Assembly: GCA_904379015.1 (NCBI GenBank)
Contig: CAJFHG010000019.1
Location: 1-48,876, forward strand
Direction: 5' to 3'
From: Candidatus Paralachnospira caecorum
GTDB taxonomy: Bacteria > Bacillota > Clostridia > Lachnospirales > Lachnospiraceae
Length of the DNA stretch: 48,876 nucleotides
The notes beneath the pieces are model-generated. The model saw only the letters and a program-made list of their open reading frames with translations. It was not told the DNA's origin and searched no databases. Positions 31,830 to 40,347 of the stretch are shown here, in pieces; the stretch's first letter is position 1; every line of letters starts with the position of its first letter. The position numbers were made by a program, and so were the translations under genes.

Positions 31830-34800
31830 ATGAGAAGGAAATGGCTTCATTCGGCAGCGGCAATTGCGCTTGCGGCCGCGATGGGAGTCTCTTCCCTCAG
31901 CGGGGCCTTTACGGTCTACGCCGCAGGATCTGAAAATCCGGTCCTGTCATCGGAAGAGCTGACTTCCGCCGAAGAAAGTACTTCCGCACAGGAGGCAGAG
32001 GAGACTTCCTCGGCAGCTTCCACGGAAGAGACACAAAATGAAGAGACAACAGCTGTACAGGAGGAAACAACACAGCAGACATCAGATGAGACGCAAGAAT
32101 CGTCCTCTGAAGAACAGCAGAGCACGGAAGCGCTCTCAGAATCAGTTCCTGCGGAGACAGAGACATCCGCGGAAAATGAGATCATATCTGCCCAGGCGGC
32201 CACACAGCCCGGCGCGTCGCCCCTGATCGTTACAGAAATTGTGCCTGTGGCAGGCCCCAGCGGATCCAGACTGACGTATACAGAGGTGTACAACAATTCT
32301 GACGCCACCATCAATATGGGCGAGTATACCTTTTATTATCAGTATCCCAACGGTGGCGGACAGGTATGGAATACGGGAGATTTTAATATTGAGCCCGGTG
32401 AGTGCATTGTTCTCTGGCAGAGCAATTCTTCCAGCTGGACCGTAGAAGATTTCAATGCTTACTATGGAACAGATCTGGTAGAGGGGGAAGACATTTACCG
32501 GATCAACTACGGCGGCATTCACAGCACCGATAGAAGAGGATTCGCCTTCGGCCGTGACGAGGACAGCATCATCGCCTATGCGGAGTGCAACGTGGACGGC
32601 GCGGATATCGCAAGTGCGGACCGTCAGAACGGATGGGCTGTTCAGTACGAATATCCGGGCATTGGAACCACCTCCTATAAGAGCGAGGTATCTGACGCGA
32701 CTCCCGGCACAGTAGCGGATTGGCAGGTTCCCGCTGAAAAGGTACACTATGAGAGCCCGGCGGCGGTGAGCATTTCCGAGGTAAATGGCCCTGAAACGGC
32801 GCAGAACGATGCGGTGACTGTGACGGCAAAGATCACGGGAAATCAGGGCGGCGCCGCAGTGAAGCTGCATTTTGTCCAGGGACCGGGAAATGAGGAGACC
32901 GTCGATATGACCTATGTGGACGGCACAGATACTGTGACAGCCACGATTCCCTCCGAGCTTCTCTGGGACGATCAGATCAGCTGGTATATCACAGCTTCCT
33001 ATGGGGAAGAGACAGCCTTTGCCCAGAGCGACAGTTATACAACAAATGTACAGTATCCGGAGCTTTCTGATGAGGAGAAGGCCCCTCTGGTCGTGACGGA
33101 GGTCGTGACGCCTCCCACTTCTACCGGAGAGTACGCGGGCAACACTCAGTTTTCCTATGTGGAACTTTACAACCGCACCAGCAGCCCGGTCAACTACGGA
33201 TATTTTTATCTGTTCTATGAGTACACCAACACGACCACTGCCGATAAACAGTGGAGCTGCAGCGAACCGGTCATGATGATCGAGCCCGGAGAGACACTGG
33301 TGGTGTGGCTGACCAGCAACGGCAATACGGTGGAGGATTTCAACACGTTCTACGGAGTGGATCTGGTAGAGGGCGAGGATATTGTGACCATTAATTATGC
33401 CGGCTTCCACAATACTCAGTGGCGTACCCTGAAATTCGGCCGTTCCGCGGATACTATTTTCGCGAGGGCCCAGTTCAATATCAATGGAGTCGCTTCCATC
33501 GACAGCGACGGCCAGCACTCCATCCAGTATACGTATCCCAGAACAGCCGACGGAGAGAGCCTGATTGTATCCACCGATATGGCGCCAAGCCCCGGCACTG
33601 TGGAGGACTGGCAGGTGCCGGATGAGCTTTCCAATTTTACCGGATACGCAGGTTATCCCGAGGATGACGGAACGGCGCCCAGCCTGAGCCTTCATGACAC
33701 CTGCCCTACTACCATCATGGAAGGCGATCAGATCAAGGTGATCTTTGACATCTCCGACAATATGGGGCTGGTGGGAGAACGGGTCCATTACCGTCTGGAT
33801 GGCGGAGAATGGCAGTACACGACTGAGAGCAACACAAGAGTTCCCTATTATTATGTGGCTCAGATTTCGGCGGATGTGCTGTTCGGCCACGACAATGTGG
33901 AATTTTACGTGGAGGCTTTCAACAACTTCAGAAGCACAACGACGCCCATTTACAGCGTGGATATCCAGCGGCTGAATGATGTGAACGGCGTCCGTCTCAA
34001 CGTGGCTGACGACACCATTTTAAGCGGCGTGACCACGATCACGGCAAACGACGGCGGCAGCAATGCGGACACTAAGATCCAGATTGACGGGCAGGAAGTG
34101 GAGACCATCCCCATGCTGGAGGACGGCGCTTACTTCGCCTTCACTGCCACGGACAGAAACTCTTATTTCAAGAACGCGGTGACTGCGCCCTACGGAGACA
34201 ATGAGAGAGAGATCATTTCCTATGTGGTAAGCTGGGGCAATGACACAGATTCCAAGGCAGTCCATATTGACAACAAATACTTTACCTACAATGAGGAAAA
34301 AGACTGCTACGAAGTGACGCTGACCATGTGGGCCGGCGATTCCGGAACTCCCTTTGAGGATATTTATCTTCCCTCTGAGAACCATGAGGATTATAAGGTG
34401 AGCCAGGTCAGACTGATGCTGGCCAACGGAAAGACCTATCTGCCTACCGAGATCGGTCCCGATGATCCGGAAACCAGTGCGAAAACAAACCTGAGCACAG
34501 CTCTGTCAGCAGTGCACAGCATCGGCGACAGCTCCGGCTGGTGCCCGAGAATGGATGTAACCTTTGAGATTCCCGCGTCTGATGTGACAGCGGTGGGATA
34601 TGAGCTGGATACCACGGCGCTGTCTGACGGCGTTCATACCATTACAGCCACGGCAGGCAGCAGAACAGACACAGCCGAGGTGATCGTAGACAATACCATT
34701 CCTGTGATCAATATGGGGATTGAAGAGGGCGCCCAGATGACAGGAACTCTGACCATTGATCCTCAGGTGACAGACGCGAACGGCCTTGCCGCCATGAGTG

Positions 34801-37190
34801 TGATCCTGAACGGCGAGGAGATCACAGTGCCCTACAGCCAGGCCGTGAGAGACATGGCGGAAGGAACCTATGAGCTGACTGTTCTGGCGGAGGATCTGGC
34901 CGGAAATCTGGCACAGGAGACGGTCACTTTCCAGATCGGCGATGTGAACCCTGTGATCGCTTCCGTGAGCACGGACAATGTGACAGCGGATTCCGCGGAT
35001 CTGTCCGTAGCGCTTGAAGACGTGAACACAGAGGGTGCAGAGGTGTCTTTCTATAAAGGAAAGAACCTGACTGTGGAGAATGGCGATATTACCGTAAAAA
35101 CAGGCGAGGGCGACGAGCCTCTGGCTGTGGATCTTGGCAGCCGTTCCATTGAAGTGACGTCTCCTACAGGTGACCTGCCTTATCAGATGTTTACCATCAA
35201 CACAGGAGATCTGACTGACGGCGACAGCGTATTTGTAAACTGGAGCGGCAGCTCCAATTATGCGGACGCTTCCCACGCGATCAAAATGTATGTGCTGAAT
35301 ACGGCGCAGAATGACTGGGAAGTGATCGGAACGCCGGACGCGGACGGAAATATCGAGGTATCCTTCGGCGCGAAGGATCATGTGTCCGACGGAAAAGCCA
35401 TCGTACTGGTACAATGCCGCGCCGAGGCCAGCAATCCGGTCGTGACCGCTTCTGATGAAACGGTAAAGGCGGCTGCCGACGAGGGCGATGTGACAAGCAG
35501 CTGGGATGGAACCGGCGTACCGGAGGATTATGACTTCTCCTTTGCCTGGATCACAGATACCCAGTATTATACAGAAAGTTATCCGGAGCATTTCTACAAT
35601 CAGAATCAGTGGATCGTGGACAATGCCGACGAGCTGAAGATCAAATATGTCATTCACACCGGCGACATTGTGGACGAGTACGACATGATCGGACAGTGGG
35701 AAGTGGCTGACAAGGCCATGGGCATCTTTGACGAAGCCGGAATGCCTTACGGCGTGCTGGGCGGAAATCATGATGTGGCTGCCGGCGGAATGCTTTATCA
35801 GAACTACTGGAATTATTTCGGAGAAGACCGTTTTGCGGACAAATCCTATTACGGCGGATCCTACAACAACAACGCGGGCCATTATGACCTGATTTCCCAG
35901 AACGGACAGGATTTCATCCTTCTTTATATGAGCTGGGATATTTATACAGAAGAGCTGGAATGGATGAACCAGGTACTGCAGCAGTATTCAGACAGGACAG
36001 CGATCCTTCTGTTCCACCGTTACACCAATGTTTCACAGAACAGCGGAACCTATCTGGATTATGCCGGAAAGGTGGTCCAGGAGCAGGTTGTGGCAAAGAA
36101 TCCCAACGTGGTGGCAGTGCTCAACGGCCATTACCATGGCGCGTCCTTTGAAACAACAGCCTTTGACGATGACGGAGACGGCGTCAAAGAGAGAACCGTA
36201 TACCAGATCTGCACCGACTATCAGTCTGGTTTTGAAGGCGGCGCGGAATACATCAAGATGCTGTACTTTGATCTGGATGCGGGCAAGATCTACATGAATT
36301 CCTACTCACCGCTCTTAAACGACTTCAACTACTATGACACGCCCAAGTATGAGAGCTACGAGGAAGGAAACAGCGGAAACAACATTGACATTTATGAGCT
36401 GAACGTGGATTTTGACACCTCTGAGAAAACACTGGAGTGCAGCCAGTTCAGCGCGGGCATCCGGACAGACGAGGAAATCGGCACGGCCGAAGTGAATGAT
36501 CTGACAGCCGGCGTGTCCTACAGCGGACTGGATGAGCGGACCGGATACAGCTGGTACGCCAAGGTGACCAACGACAAGGGCGGCCTTGTCTACAGTGACC
36601 TGCAGAGCTTTACAACAAAGAAAGCAAACAACTTTACAGATGTGGCGGATGACGCCTGGTACAAGGATGCTGTGGATTATGTATACCAGAAGGACATCAT
36701 GACCGGAATGGGTACAGATGAAACCACCTTTGCGCCGAATGATACGCTGGTACGCGCCATGTTCGCGCAGGCGCTCCATCGTGTGGAGGGAGAGCCTGAG
36801 ACTGCGTATACAGCACAGTTCCCGGATGTGGCCCAGAATGACTGGTTTGCGGAATGCGTAACCTGGGCGGCCGACACCGGTATTGTGGGCGGCTACTCCA
36901 ACGGCTACTTCGGCCCTGCGGACAACATCGTCCGCGGCCAGATCGCGATCATGATGTATCGCTACGCTCAGTACAAGGGCTATGACATGGGCGGCGCTGT
37001 CGACATCAGCGGATATACGGATGCGGCTCTCGTGGACGACTACATGAAGGACGCCATGGAATGGGCGGTCGGAAACGGCATTATTACCGGAAAATATGAC
37101 CAGACAGTCCTGGATCCTTACGGATATGCCACCCGTGCCGAGTGCGCTACGATCATCATGCGGTTTATGGAAACATACATGGCCCAGTAA
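31830..37190 (+). CDS. Large secreted SLH-anchored metallophosphoesterase with two lamin-tail domains
   Basis: A 1786-residue surface protein. Residues 1-32 are a signal peptide ending near TVYAA. A Ser/Thr/Glu-rich low-complexity stretch to about 130 follows. Two lamin-tail domains lie at roughly 130-285 (VTEIVPVAGPSGSR, TEVYNNSD, EPGECIVLW) and 420-590 (VTEVVTPPTSTGEY, VELYNRTS, EPGETLVVW). Several Ig-like modules fill 590-1200. A calcineurin-like phosphoesterase spans about 1230-1500 with Asp1243 (WITDTQ), Asp1279 (HTGDIVDEYD), GNHD at Asn1313-Asp1315 and NGHYH (His1434, His1436), all metal ligands in place. Three SLH repeats at 1602-1660, 1664-1722 and 1725-1786 should hold it on the cell wall. 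It likely cleaves phosphate esters outside the cell. Confidence 0.93.
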   Translation: MRRKWLHSAAAIALAAAMGVSSLSGAFTVYAAGSENPVLSSEELTSAEESTSAQEAEETSSAASTEETQNEETTAVQEETTQQTSDETQESSSEEQQSTEALSESVPAETETSAENEIISAQAATQPGASPLIVTEIVPVAGPSGSRLTYTEVYNNSDATINMGEYTFYYQYPNGGGQVWNTGDFNIEPGECIVLWQSNSSSWTVEDFNAYYGTDLVEGEDIYRINYGGIHSTDRRGFAFGRDEDSIIAYAECNVDGADIASADRQNGWAVQYEYPGIGTTSYKSEVSDATPGTVADWQVPAEKVHYESPAAVSISEVNGPETAQNDAVTVTAKITGNQGGAAVKLHFVQGPGNEETVDMTYVDGTDTVTATIPSELLWDDQISWYITASYGEETAFAQSDSYTTNVQYPELSDEEKAPLVVTEVVTPPTSTGEYAGNTQFSYVELYNRTSSPVNYGYFYLFYEYTNTTTADKQWSCSEPVMMIEPGETLVVWLTSNGNTVEDFNTFYGVDLVEGEDIVTINYAGFHNTQWRTLKFGRSADTIFARAQFNINGVASIDSDGQHSIQYTYPRTADGESLIVSTDMAPSPGTVEDWQVPDELSNFTGYAGYPEDDGTAPSLSLHDTCPTTIMEGDQIKVIFDISDNMGLVGERVHYRLDGGEWQYTTESNTRVPYYYVAQISADVLFGHDNVEFYVEAFNNFRSTTTPIYSVDIQRLNDVNGVRLNVADDTILSGVTTITANDGGSNADTKIQIDGQEVETIPMLEDGAYFAFTATDRNSYFKNAVTAPYGDNEREIISYVVSWGNDTDSKAVHIDNKYFTYNEEKDCYEVTLTMWAGDSGTPFEDIYLPSENHEDYKVSQVRLMLANGKTYLPTEIGPDDPETSAKTNLSTALSAVHSIGDSSGWCPRMDVTFEIPASDVTAVGYELDTTALSDGVHTITATAGSRTDTAEVIVDNTIPVINMGIEEGAQMTGTLTIDPQVTDANGLAAMSVILNGEEITVPYSQAVRDMAEGTYELTVLAEDLAGNLAQETVTFQIGDVNPVIASVSTDNVTADSADLSVALEDVNTEGAEVSFYKGKNLTVENGDITVKTGEGDEPLAVDLGSRSIEVTSPTGDLPYQMFTINTGDLTDGDSVFVNWSGSSNYADASHAIKMYVLNTAQNDWEVIGTPDADGNIEVSFGAKDHVSDGKAIVLVQCRAEASNPVVTASDETVKAAADEGDVTSSWDGTGVPEDYDFSFAWITDTQYYTESYPEHFYNQNQWIVDNADELKIKYVIHTGDIVDEYDMIGQWEVADKAMGIFDEAGMPYGVLGGNHDVAAGGMLYQNYWNYFGEDRFADKSYYGGSYNNNAGHYDLISQNGQDFILLYMSWDIYTEELEWMNQVLQQYSDRTAILLFHRYTNVSQNSGTYLDYAGKVVQEQVVAKNPNVVAVLNGHYHGASFETTAFDDDGDGVKERTVYQICTDYQSGFEGGAEYIKMLYFDLDAGKIYMNSYSPLLNDFNYYDTPKYESYEEGNSGNNIDIYELNVDFDTSEKTLECSQFSAGIRTDEEIGTAEVNDLTAGVSYSGLDERTGYSWYAKVTNDKGGLVYSDLQSFTTKKANNFTDVADDAWYKDAVDYVYQKDIMTGMGTDETTFAPNDTLVRAMFAQALHRVEGEPETAYTAQFPDVAQNDWFAECVTWAADTGIVGGYSNGYFGPADNIVRGQIAIMMYRYAQYKGYDMGGAVDISGYTDAALVDDYMKDAMEWAVGNGIITGKYDQTVLDPYGYATRAECATIIMRFMETYMAQ

Positions 37191-37250
37191 CATCCTGCCG
37201 GAAGCATTCAAAGGCGTTCGGACAGAAAACGGCTTGATATGAAAAAAGAG

Positions 37251-37297
37251 AGTGTTCCAGAAGTCAGTCCCTGGCTTCCGGGACACTTTCATTTTTA
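37251..37297 (+). terminator. Rho-independent terminator after the SLH protein gene
   Basis: A 13-base stem (37251-37263 AGTGTTCCAGAAG with 37275-37287 CTTCCGGGACACT, one G-U pair and one mismatch), an 11-base loop and the tail TTCATTTTTA. Confidence 0.85.
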
Positions 37298-37402
37298 CAA
37301 TAATTATACAAAAAAGCGAAAAGGTTTTTTACATGGATTTGATACAATGGCTGATGCAGTAAAGAGAAGACTGAAGGAGACAGAAAGAGAGGAAGAGAGA
37401 AA

Positions 37403-38587
37403 TTGGTCAGAATATCAAAAATTACGACAGTCATGTTTTCCGGAAAGAAACGGAGGCTGTTTTTCGGGATCGCCGCGCTGGTGATCATGGCGGGCCTGAT
37501 GATCCTTTACAGCAGAAGCGTGGAGCGGACGCCCATTGCCCCGTCCAGCAACAATGAGTACGCGAAGGCGACGGTGACAGCAATCCTGGAGGACTATACC
37601 GGCGCGGAGGAAGGCGGCGGAGCCTACACCGGAAACCAGCTGGTTGAGGTGGAGATCACATCCGGAACCTATAAAGGAAGAACCTGTGAGGCGAGTAATT
37701 CCAACAGTTATCTGACGGGAGCTTACTGTGAAGAGGGGTCAAAGGTTGTTGTCCTGGTGGGAGAAAACAACGGAGAGCTGGCGGCTTCTGTCTATAATTA
37801 TGACAGAGGCGCCGGTATCTGGGCCCTGGTGGGCGTCTTTTTCCTGGCCCTCTGCCTGATCGGAGGCAAGAAGGGAATTTCGGCGTCCGCGGCGCTGATC
37901 TTTACCTTTATCTGCATTGTGTTTCTCTATGTGCCGATGATGTACGCGGGCGTGTCGCCCTTCTGGGCAGCGGTGATCGTGTCCATGCTGATCCTGGTGG
38001 TGTCCATCCTTCTGCTGGACGGCTGGAGCGCCCAGGCGTTCTGCGCCATTCTCGGCACGGCCATCGGCGTGCTCATCGCCGGCGCCACGGCGGCCCTGTT
38101 CGGGACTCTGTGCCATATCACCGGGTTCAATATGTCCGACGCGGAGACGATGATCCATATCGGGGACAACAGCGGCCTCCAGGTGGGCGGGATCCTGTTT
38201 TCCGGAATCCTGATCGCGTCTCTGGGCGCCGTCATGGATCAGAGTGTGTCGGTGGCCGCGGCGATTCAGGAGATCAAGCGCAATAACCCGGAATTCGGCT
38301 GGAAACGTCTTTACCAGTCCGGCATCCGGGTCGGTCATGATATGATGGGGACCATGTCCAATACACTGATCCTTGCCTTTGTGGGAAGCTCCGTCAATAC
38401 GCTGATCATTGTATACGCGTACGAGATGCCCTATCTGCAGATCATGAGCCAGTATGCCATTGCGATCGAAATCCTCCGGGGACTTTCGGGAACGCTGGGC
38501 GTCATCCTCACCGTACCGGTGGAATCAGCCATCGCGGCATTCTGGCTGACCAGGAAGAAAAAGGCTCAGGGCGTCTCTGTTTCCTGA
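37403..38587 (+). CDS. YibE/F-family membrane protein
   Basis: A 394-residue YibE/F-type protein. After a signal-anchor helix (20-40, FFGIAALVIMAGLMILYS) comes an extracellular beta-barrel-like domain (ATVTAILEDY, LVEVEITSGTYKGRTCEASN, GSKVVVLVGENNGEL) and then about eight membrane helices with the conserved SGILIASLGAVMDQSVSVAA and GRVGHDMMGTMSNTLILAFVG-like stretches. Function of the family is not known; a transport role is often supposed. The start is TTG at 37403 following GAGGAAGAGAG; the next ATG at 37433 has no site. Its 3' end overlaps the DtxR gene on the other strand by 22 bases. Confidence 0.9.
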   Translation: MVRISKITTVMFSGKKRRLFFGIAALVIMAGLMILYSRSVERTPIAPSSNNEYAKATVTAILEDYTGAEEGGGAYTGNQLVEVEITSGTYKGRTCEASNSNSYLTGAYCEEGSKVVVLVGENNGELAASVYNYDRGAGIWALVGVFFLALCLIGGKKGISASAALIFTFICIVFLYVPMMYAGVSPFWAAVIVSMLILVVSILLLDGWSAQAFCAILGTAIGVLIAGATAALFGTLCHITGFNMSDAETMIHIGDNSGLQVGGILFSGILIASLGAVMDQSVSVAAAIQEIKRNNPEFGWKRLYQSGIRVGHDMMGTMSNTLILAFVGSSVNTLIIVYAYEMPYLQIMSQYAIAIEILRGLSGTLGVILTVPVESAIAAFWLTRKKKAQGVSVS

Positions 38588-38982
38588 GACGTGCCCTGCG
38601 GGGCCCCTTTCGCCGCGTTTGTTCCTGTGGTGTGCCGTTTGATGGCCGCGAAGCTTTCGGCGCTGATCACATGCTCGATGCGGCAGGCGTCCTCCACCGC
38701 GGTTTTTTCGGAAACGCCCAGGCGGATCAGCCATTCTGAGATCAGGGTATGCCGTTCATAAATGGTTTCCGCGATCTCCAGGCCGGAGGGCGTAAGATGG
38801 ATGTGATTTTCCGCGTCAATGGTGATATATCCTTTCTGACGGAGGTTTTTCATGGCCACACTGACGCTGGGCTTGGAAAAATCCAGCTCATTGGCGATAT
38901 CTATGGAATGGACCTCCGGCTTGCGATGGCTTAAGATCAGGATTGTTTCAAGATAGTTTTCAGCGGACTCATGGGTTTTCAT
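38566..38982 (-). CDS. DtxR/MntR-family metal-dependent regulator
   Basis: A 138-residue DtxR-type regulator. The N-terminal part has the winged helix (ENYLETILILS, SIDIANELDFSKPSVSVAMK, LRQKGYITID) and the metal site is visible as Glu8, Glu12, the His in YERHTLISEWL and the cluster EDACRIEHVIS, in the MntR-like arrangement without the SH3 domain of DtxR. It should repress or activate genes in response to Mn or Fe. Start ATG at 38980-38982 follows GTGAGGA. It overlaps the end of the convergent YibE/F gene. The dyad-like TTAC-N6-GTAA upstream may be its own operator; the sites near 27082 and 27482 are possible targets. Confidence 0.9.
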   Translation of the reverse strand: MKTHESAENYLETILILSHRKPEVHSIDIANELDFSKPSVSVAMKNLRQKGYITIDAENHIHLTPSGLEIAETIYERHTLISEWLIRLGVSEKTAVEDACRIEHVISAESFAAIKRHTTGTNAAKGAPQGTSQETETP

Positions 38983-38996
38983 GATGATTTCCTCAC

Positions 38997-39015
38997 TTTA
39001 CTAAAAGGTAATTTT
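38997..39015. promoter_or_regulatory. Possible autoregulatory dyad before the DtxR-type gene
   Basis: On the minus strand TTAC-CTTTTA-GTAA lies between a TATAAT-like -10 (around 39019-39025) and the ribosome binding site of the gene. The arms are short, so the call is tentative. Confidence 0.45.
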
Positions 39016-39059
39016 TGTTATTATAACATGTAAAAGGGACAAAAGCAATAATCAGACAA

Positions 39060-39080
39060 TTTGCAGAAAATTTCTGCAAA
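39060..39080. promoter_or_regulatory. Perfect 21-base palindrome upstream of ldh
   Basis: TTTGCAGAAA (39060-39069), one A, TTTCTGCAAA (39071-39080). It lies seven bases upstream of the -35 of the ldh promoter, a typical activator position. I do not recognise a family that binds it. Confidence 0.7.
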
Positions 39081-39087
39081 ATATGTA

Positions 39088-39116
39088 TTGAAAAAAATAC
39101 AATTATAGGGTAAGAT
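39088..39116 (+). promoter_or_regulatory. Promoter of ldh
   Basis: A -35 TTGAAA (39088-39093), 17-base spacer and -10 TAAGAT (39111-39116). Transcription should start near 39123, just before the Rex-like site. Confidence 0.7.
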
Positions 39117-39129
39117 ATTGTGGGGATAT

Positions 39130-39147
39130 TCGTTAAAGCATTAACGC
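39130..39147. promoter_or_regulatory. Rex-like operator before ldh
   Basis: CGTTAA-AGCA-TTAACG (39131-39146) is a perfect dyad that fits the clostridial Rex pattern TTGTTAA-N4-TTAACAA with few mismatches. It lies right after the transcript start of lactate dehydrogenase, a well-known Rex target, so repression when NADH is low is likely. Confidence 0.72.
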
Positions 39148-39224
39148 AATATTTTACACAATCTTAACACAATTTTACTGTGAGCTGCAGCCGGCAGCGG
39201 AAACAGAGAAAAGGAGACAGAAAA

Positions 39225-40196
39225 ATGGCAGTTTTGAAGAGAAGCAAAATGGTAGTGATCGGCGCGGGAAATGTAGGCGAGGCGATCGCCTATACGCTGA
39301 TGCTGCGCCGTCAGGCCAGTGAGATCGTGCTGGTTGATTTAAATGAGGACAGAGCAATGGGAAGCGCTCTGGATATTGCCCACGGAACGGCATTCTTCCG
39401 TCAGGCAAGGATCCGCAAGGGCGGCTATGAGGAATGCGCTGACGCGGAGATCATCATCATCACCGCCGGCATCGCGAGAAAGCCCGGACAGACAAGACTG
39501 GATCTGGCGAAGACCAACGTATCCATCATTAAGAGTATCACCAGAAGCATCATGCAGTATGCGGCGGATCCCATGATCGTTGTGGTTTCCAACCCGGTGG
39601 ATATTATGACGTATGTGGTACAGAAGGAGTCCGGCCTTCCTTCTGAGCAGGTGATCGGTACAGGTACAGGTCTTGATACCGCGAGACTCCGTTATCTGAT
39701 CAGTGAGAAATGCAAGGTAGACGTATGCGACGTCAACGCCTTTGTTCTCGGTGAGCACGGCGACAGCCAGGTGCCGATCTGGAGCCGCGCGACCATTGGC
39801 GGAAGCTCAGTGGAAGGATTCCTGGCAGACAAAGGCGAGACGCTGGATACGGATGAACTGGCACAGAAGGCCCGCGATTCAGGAGCGGAAGTGATCGCGC
39901 TGAAGGGCGCTACCTTCTACGGCATTGCCATGACTGTTTCCCGTATTGTAGAAGCCATCACGGAGAATGAGAACGCGGTTCTTCCCGTATCCCATGTGCT
40001 CGGCGATGATTTTGAGGACTGGAAGGATGTTGCCATCAGCATGCCCTGCGTGCTGAACCGTCACGGAATTGCCAAGACCATCCATATTCCCATGAGCATC
40101 CGTGAGAAAGAAGCGATGGATGTTTCCACAAGGACGCTGAAGGAGTTCCTTGCAAAGGTTCTGGAGGAAGAAGAAGAGAAGAAGGAAGAGGCGTAA
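39225..40196 (+). CDS. ldh: L-lactate dehydrogenase
   Basis: A 323-residue NAD-dependent lactate dehydrogenase that turns pyruvate into lactate and regenerates NAD+. The Rossmann motif is VVIGAGNVGEAIAYTLM with the acidic NAD-selective end IVLVDLNEDRAMG. The substrate loop has GIARKPGQTRLDL with its arginines and VVVSNPVDIMTYV. The catalytic histidine is His178 in GEHGDSQVPIWS. The C-terminal tail ends in a run of Glu and Lys. Start ATG at 39225 follows AAAGGAGACAG; an upstream in-frame start to 39180 is unlikely. Malate dehydrogenase is the main alternative, but the loop with Gln in GQTRLD favours lactate. Promoter, Rex-like site and terminator mark it as a single-gene unit. Confidence 0.94.
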   Translation: MAVLKRSKMVVIGAGNVGEAIAYTLMLRRQASEIVLVDLNEDRAMGSALDIAHGTAFFRQARIRKGGYEECADAEIIIITAGIARKPGQTRLDLAKTNVSIIKSITRSIMQYAADPMIVVVSNPVDIMTYVVQKESGLPSEQVIGTGTGLDTARLRYLISEKCKVDVCDVNAFVLGEHGDSQVPIWSRATIGGSSVEGFLADKGETLDTDELAQKARDSGAEVIALKGATFYGIAMTVSRIVEAITENENAVLPVSHVLGDDFEDWKDVAISMPCVLNRHGIAKTIHIPMSIREKEAMDVSTRTLKEFLAKVLEEEEEKKEEA

Positions 40197-40241
40197 GTCC
40201 TCTTCTGCCCCGCGGACCAGACAGGATTTCTGATGATGACG

Positions 40242-40272
40242 CCCCTGCTGTGATGTACAGCCGGGGAGTTTT
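40242..40272 (+). terminator. Rho-independent terminator after ldh
   Basis: CCCC-T-GCTGT (40242-40251), loop GATGT, ACAGC-C-GGGG (40257-40266), one mismatch, followed by AGTTTTAT. Confidence 0.8.
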
Positions 40273-40282
40273 ATGTTACAAT
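40254..40282 (+). promoter_or_regulatory. Possible extended -10 promoter of the DUF975-CmpB gene
   Basis: TG-T-TACAAT (-10 at 40277-40282) with a partial -35 TGTACA (40254-40259) that lies inside the ldh terminator stem. Confidence 0.45.
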
Positions 40283-40347
40283 AAGACAGACGCGGACTGC
40301 GGGAAAACAGACACGACAGAAGACAGCCTTCGGGGAAGGAACCTGAG

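Noticed and set aside
32142-33890. Minus-strand reading frame of 582 codons over the SLH protein
   Set aside because: Low-complexity shadow; the plus strand reads through 1786 residues with signal peptide and known domains.
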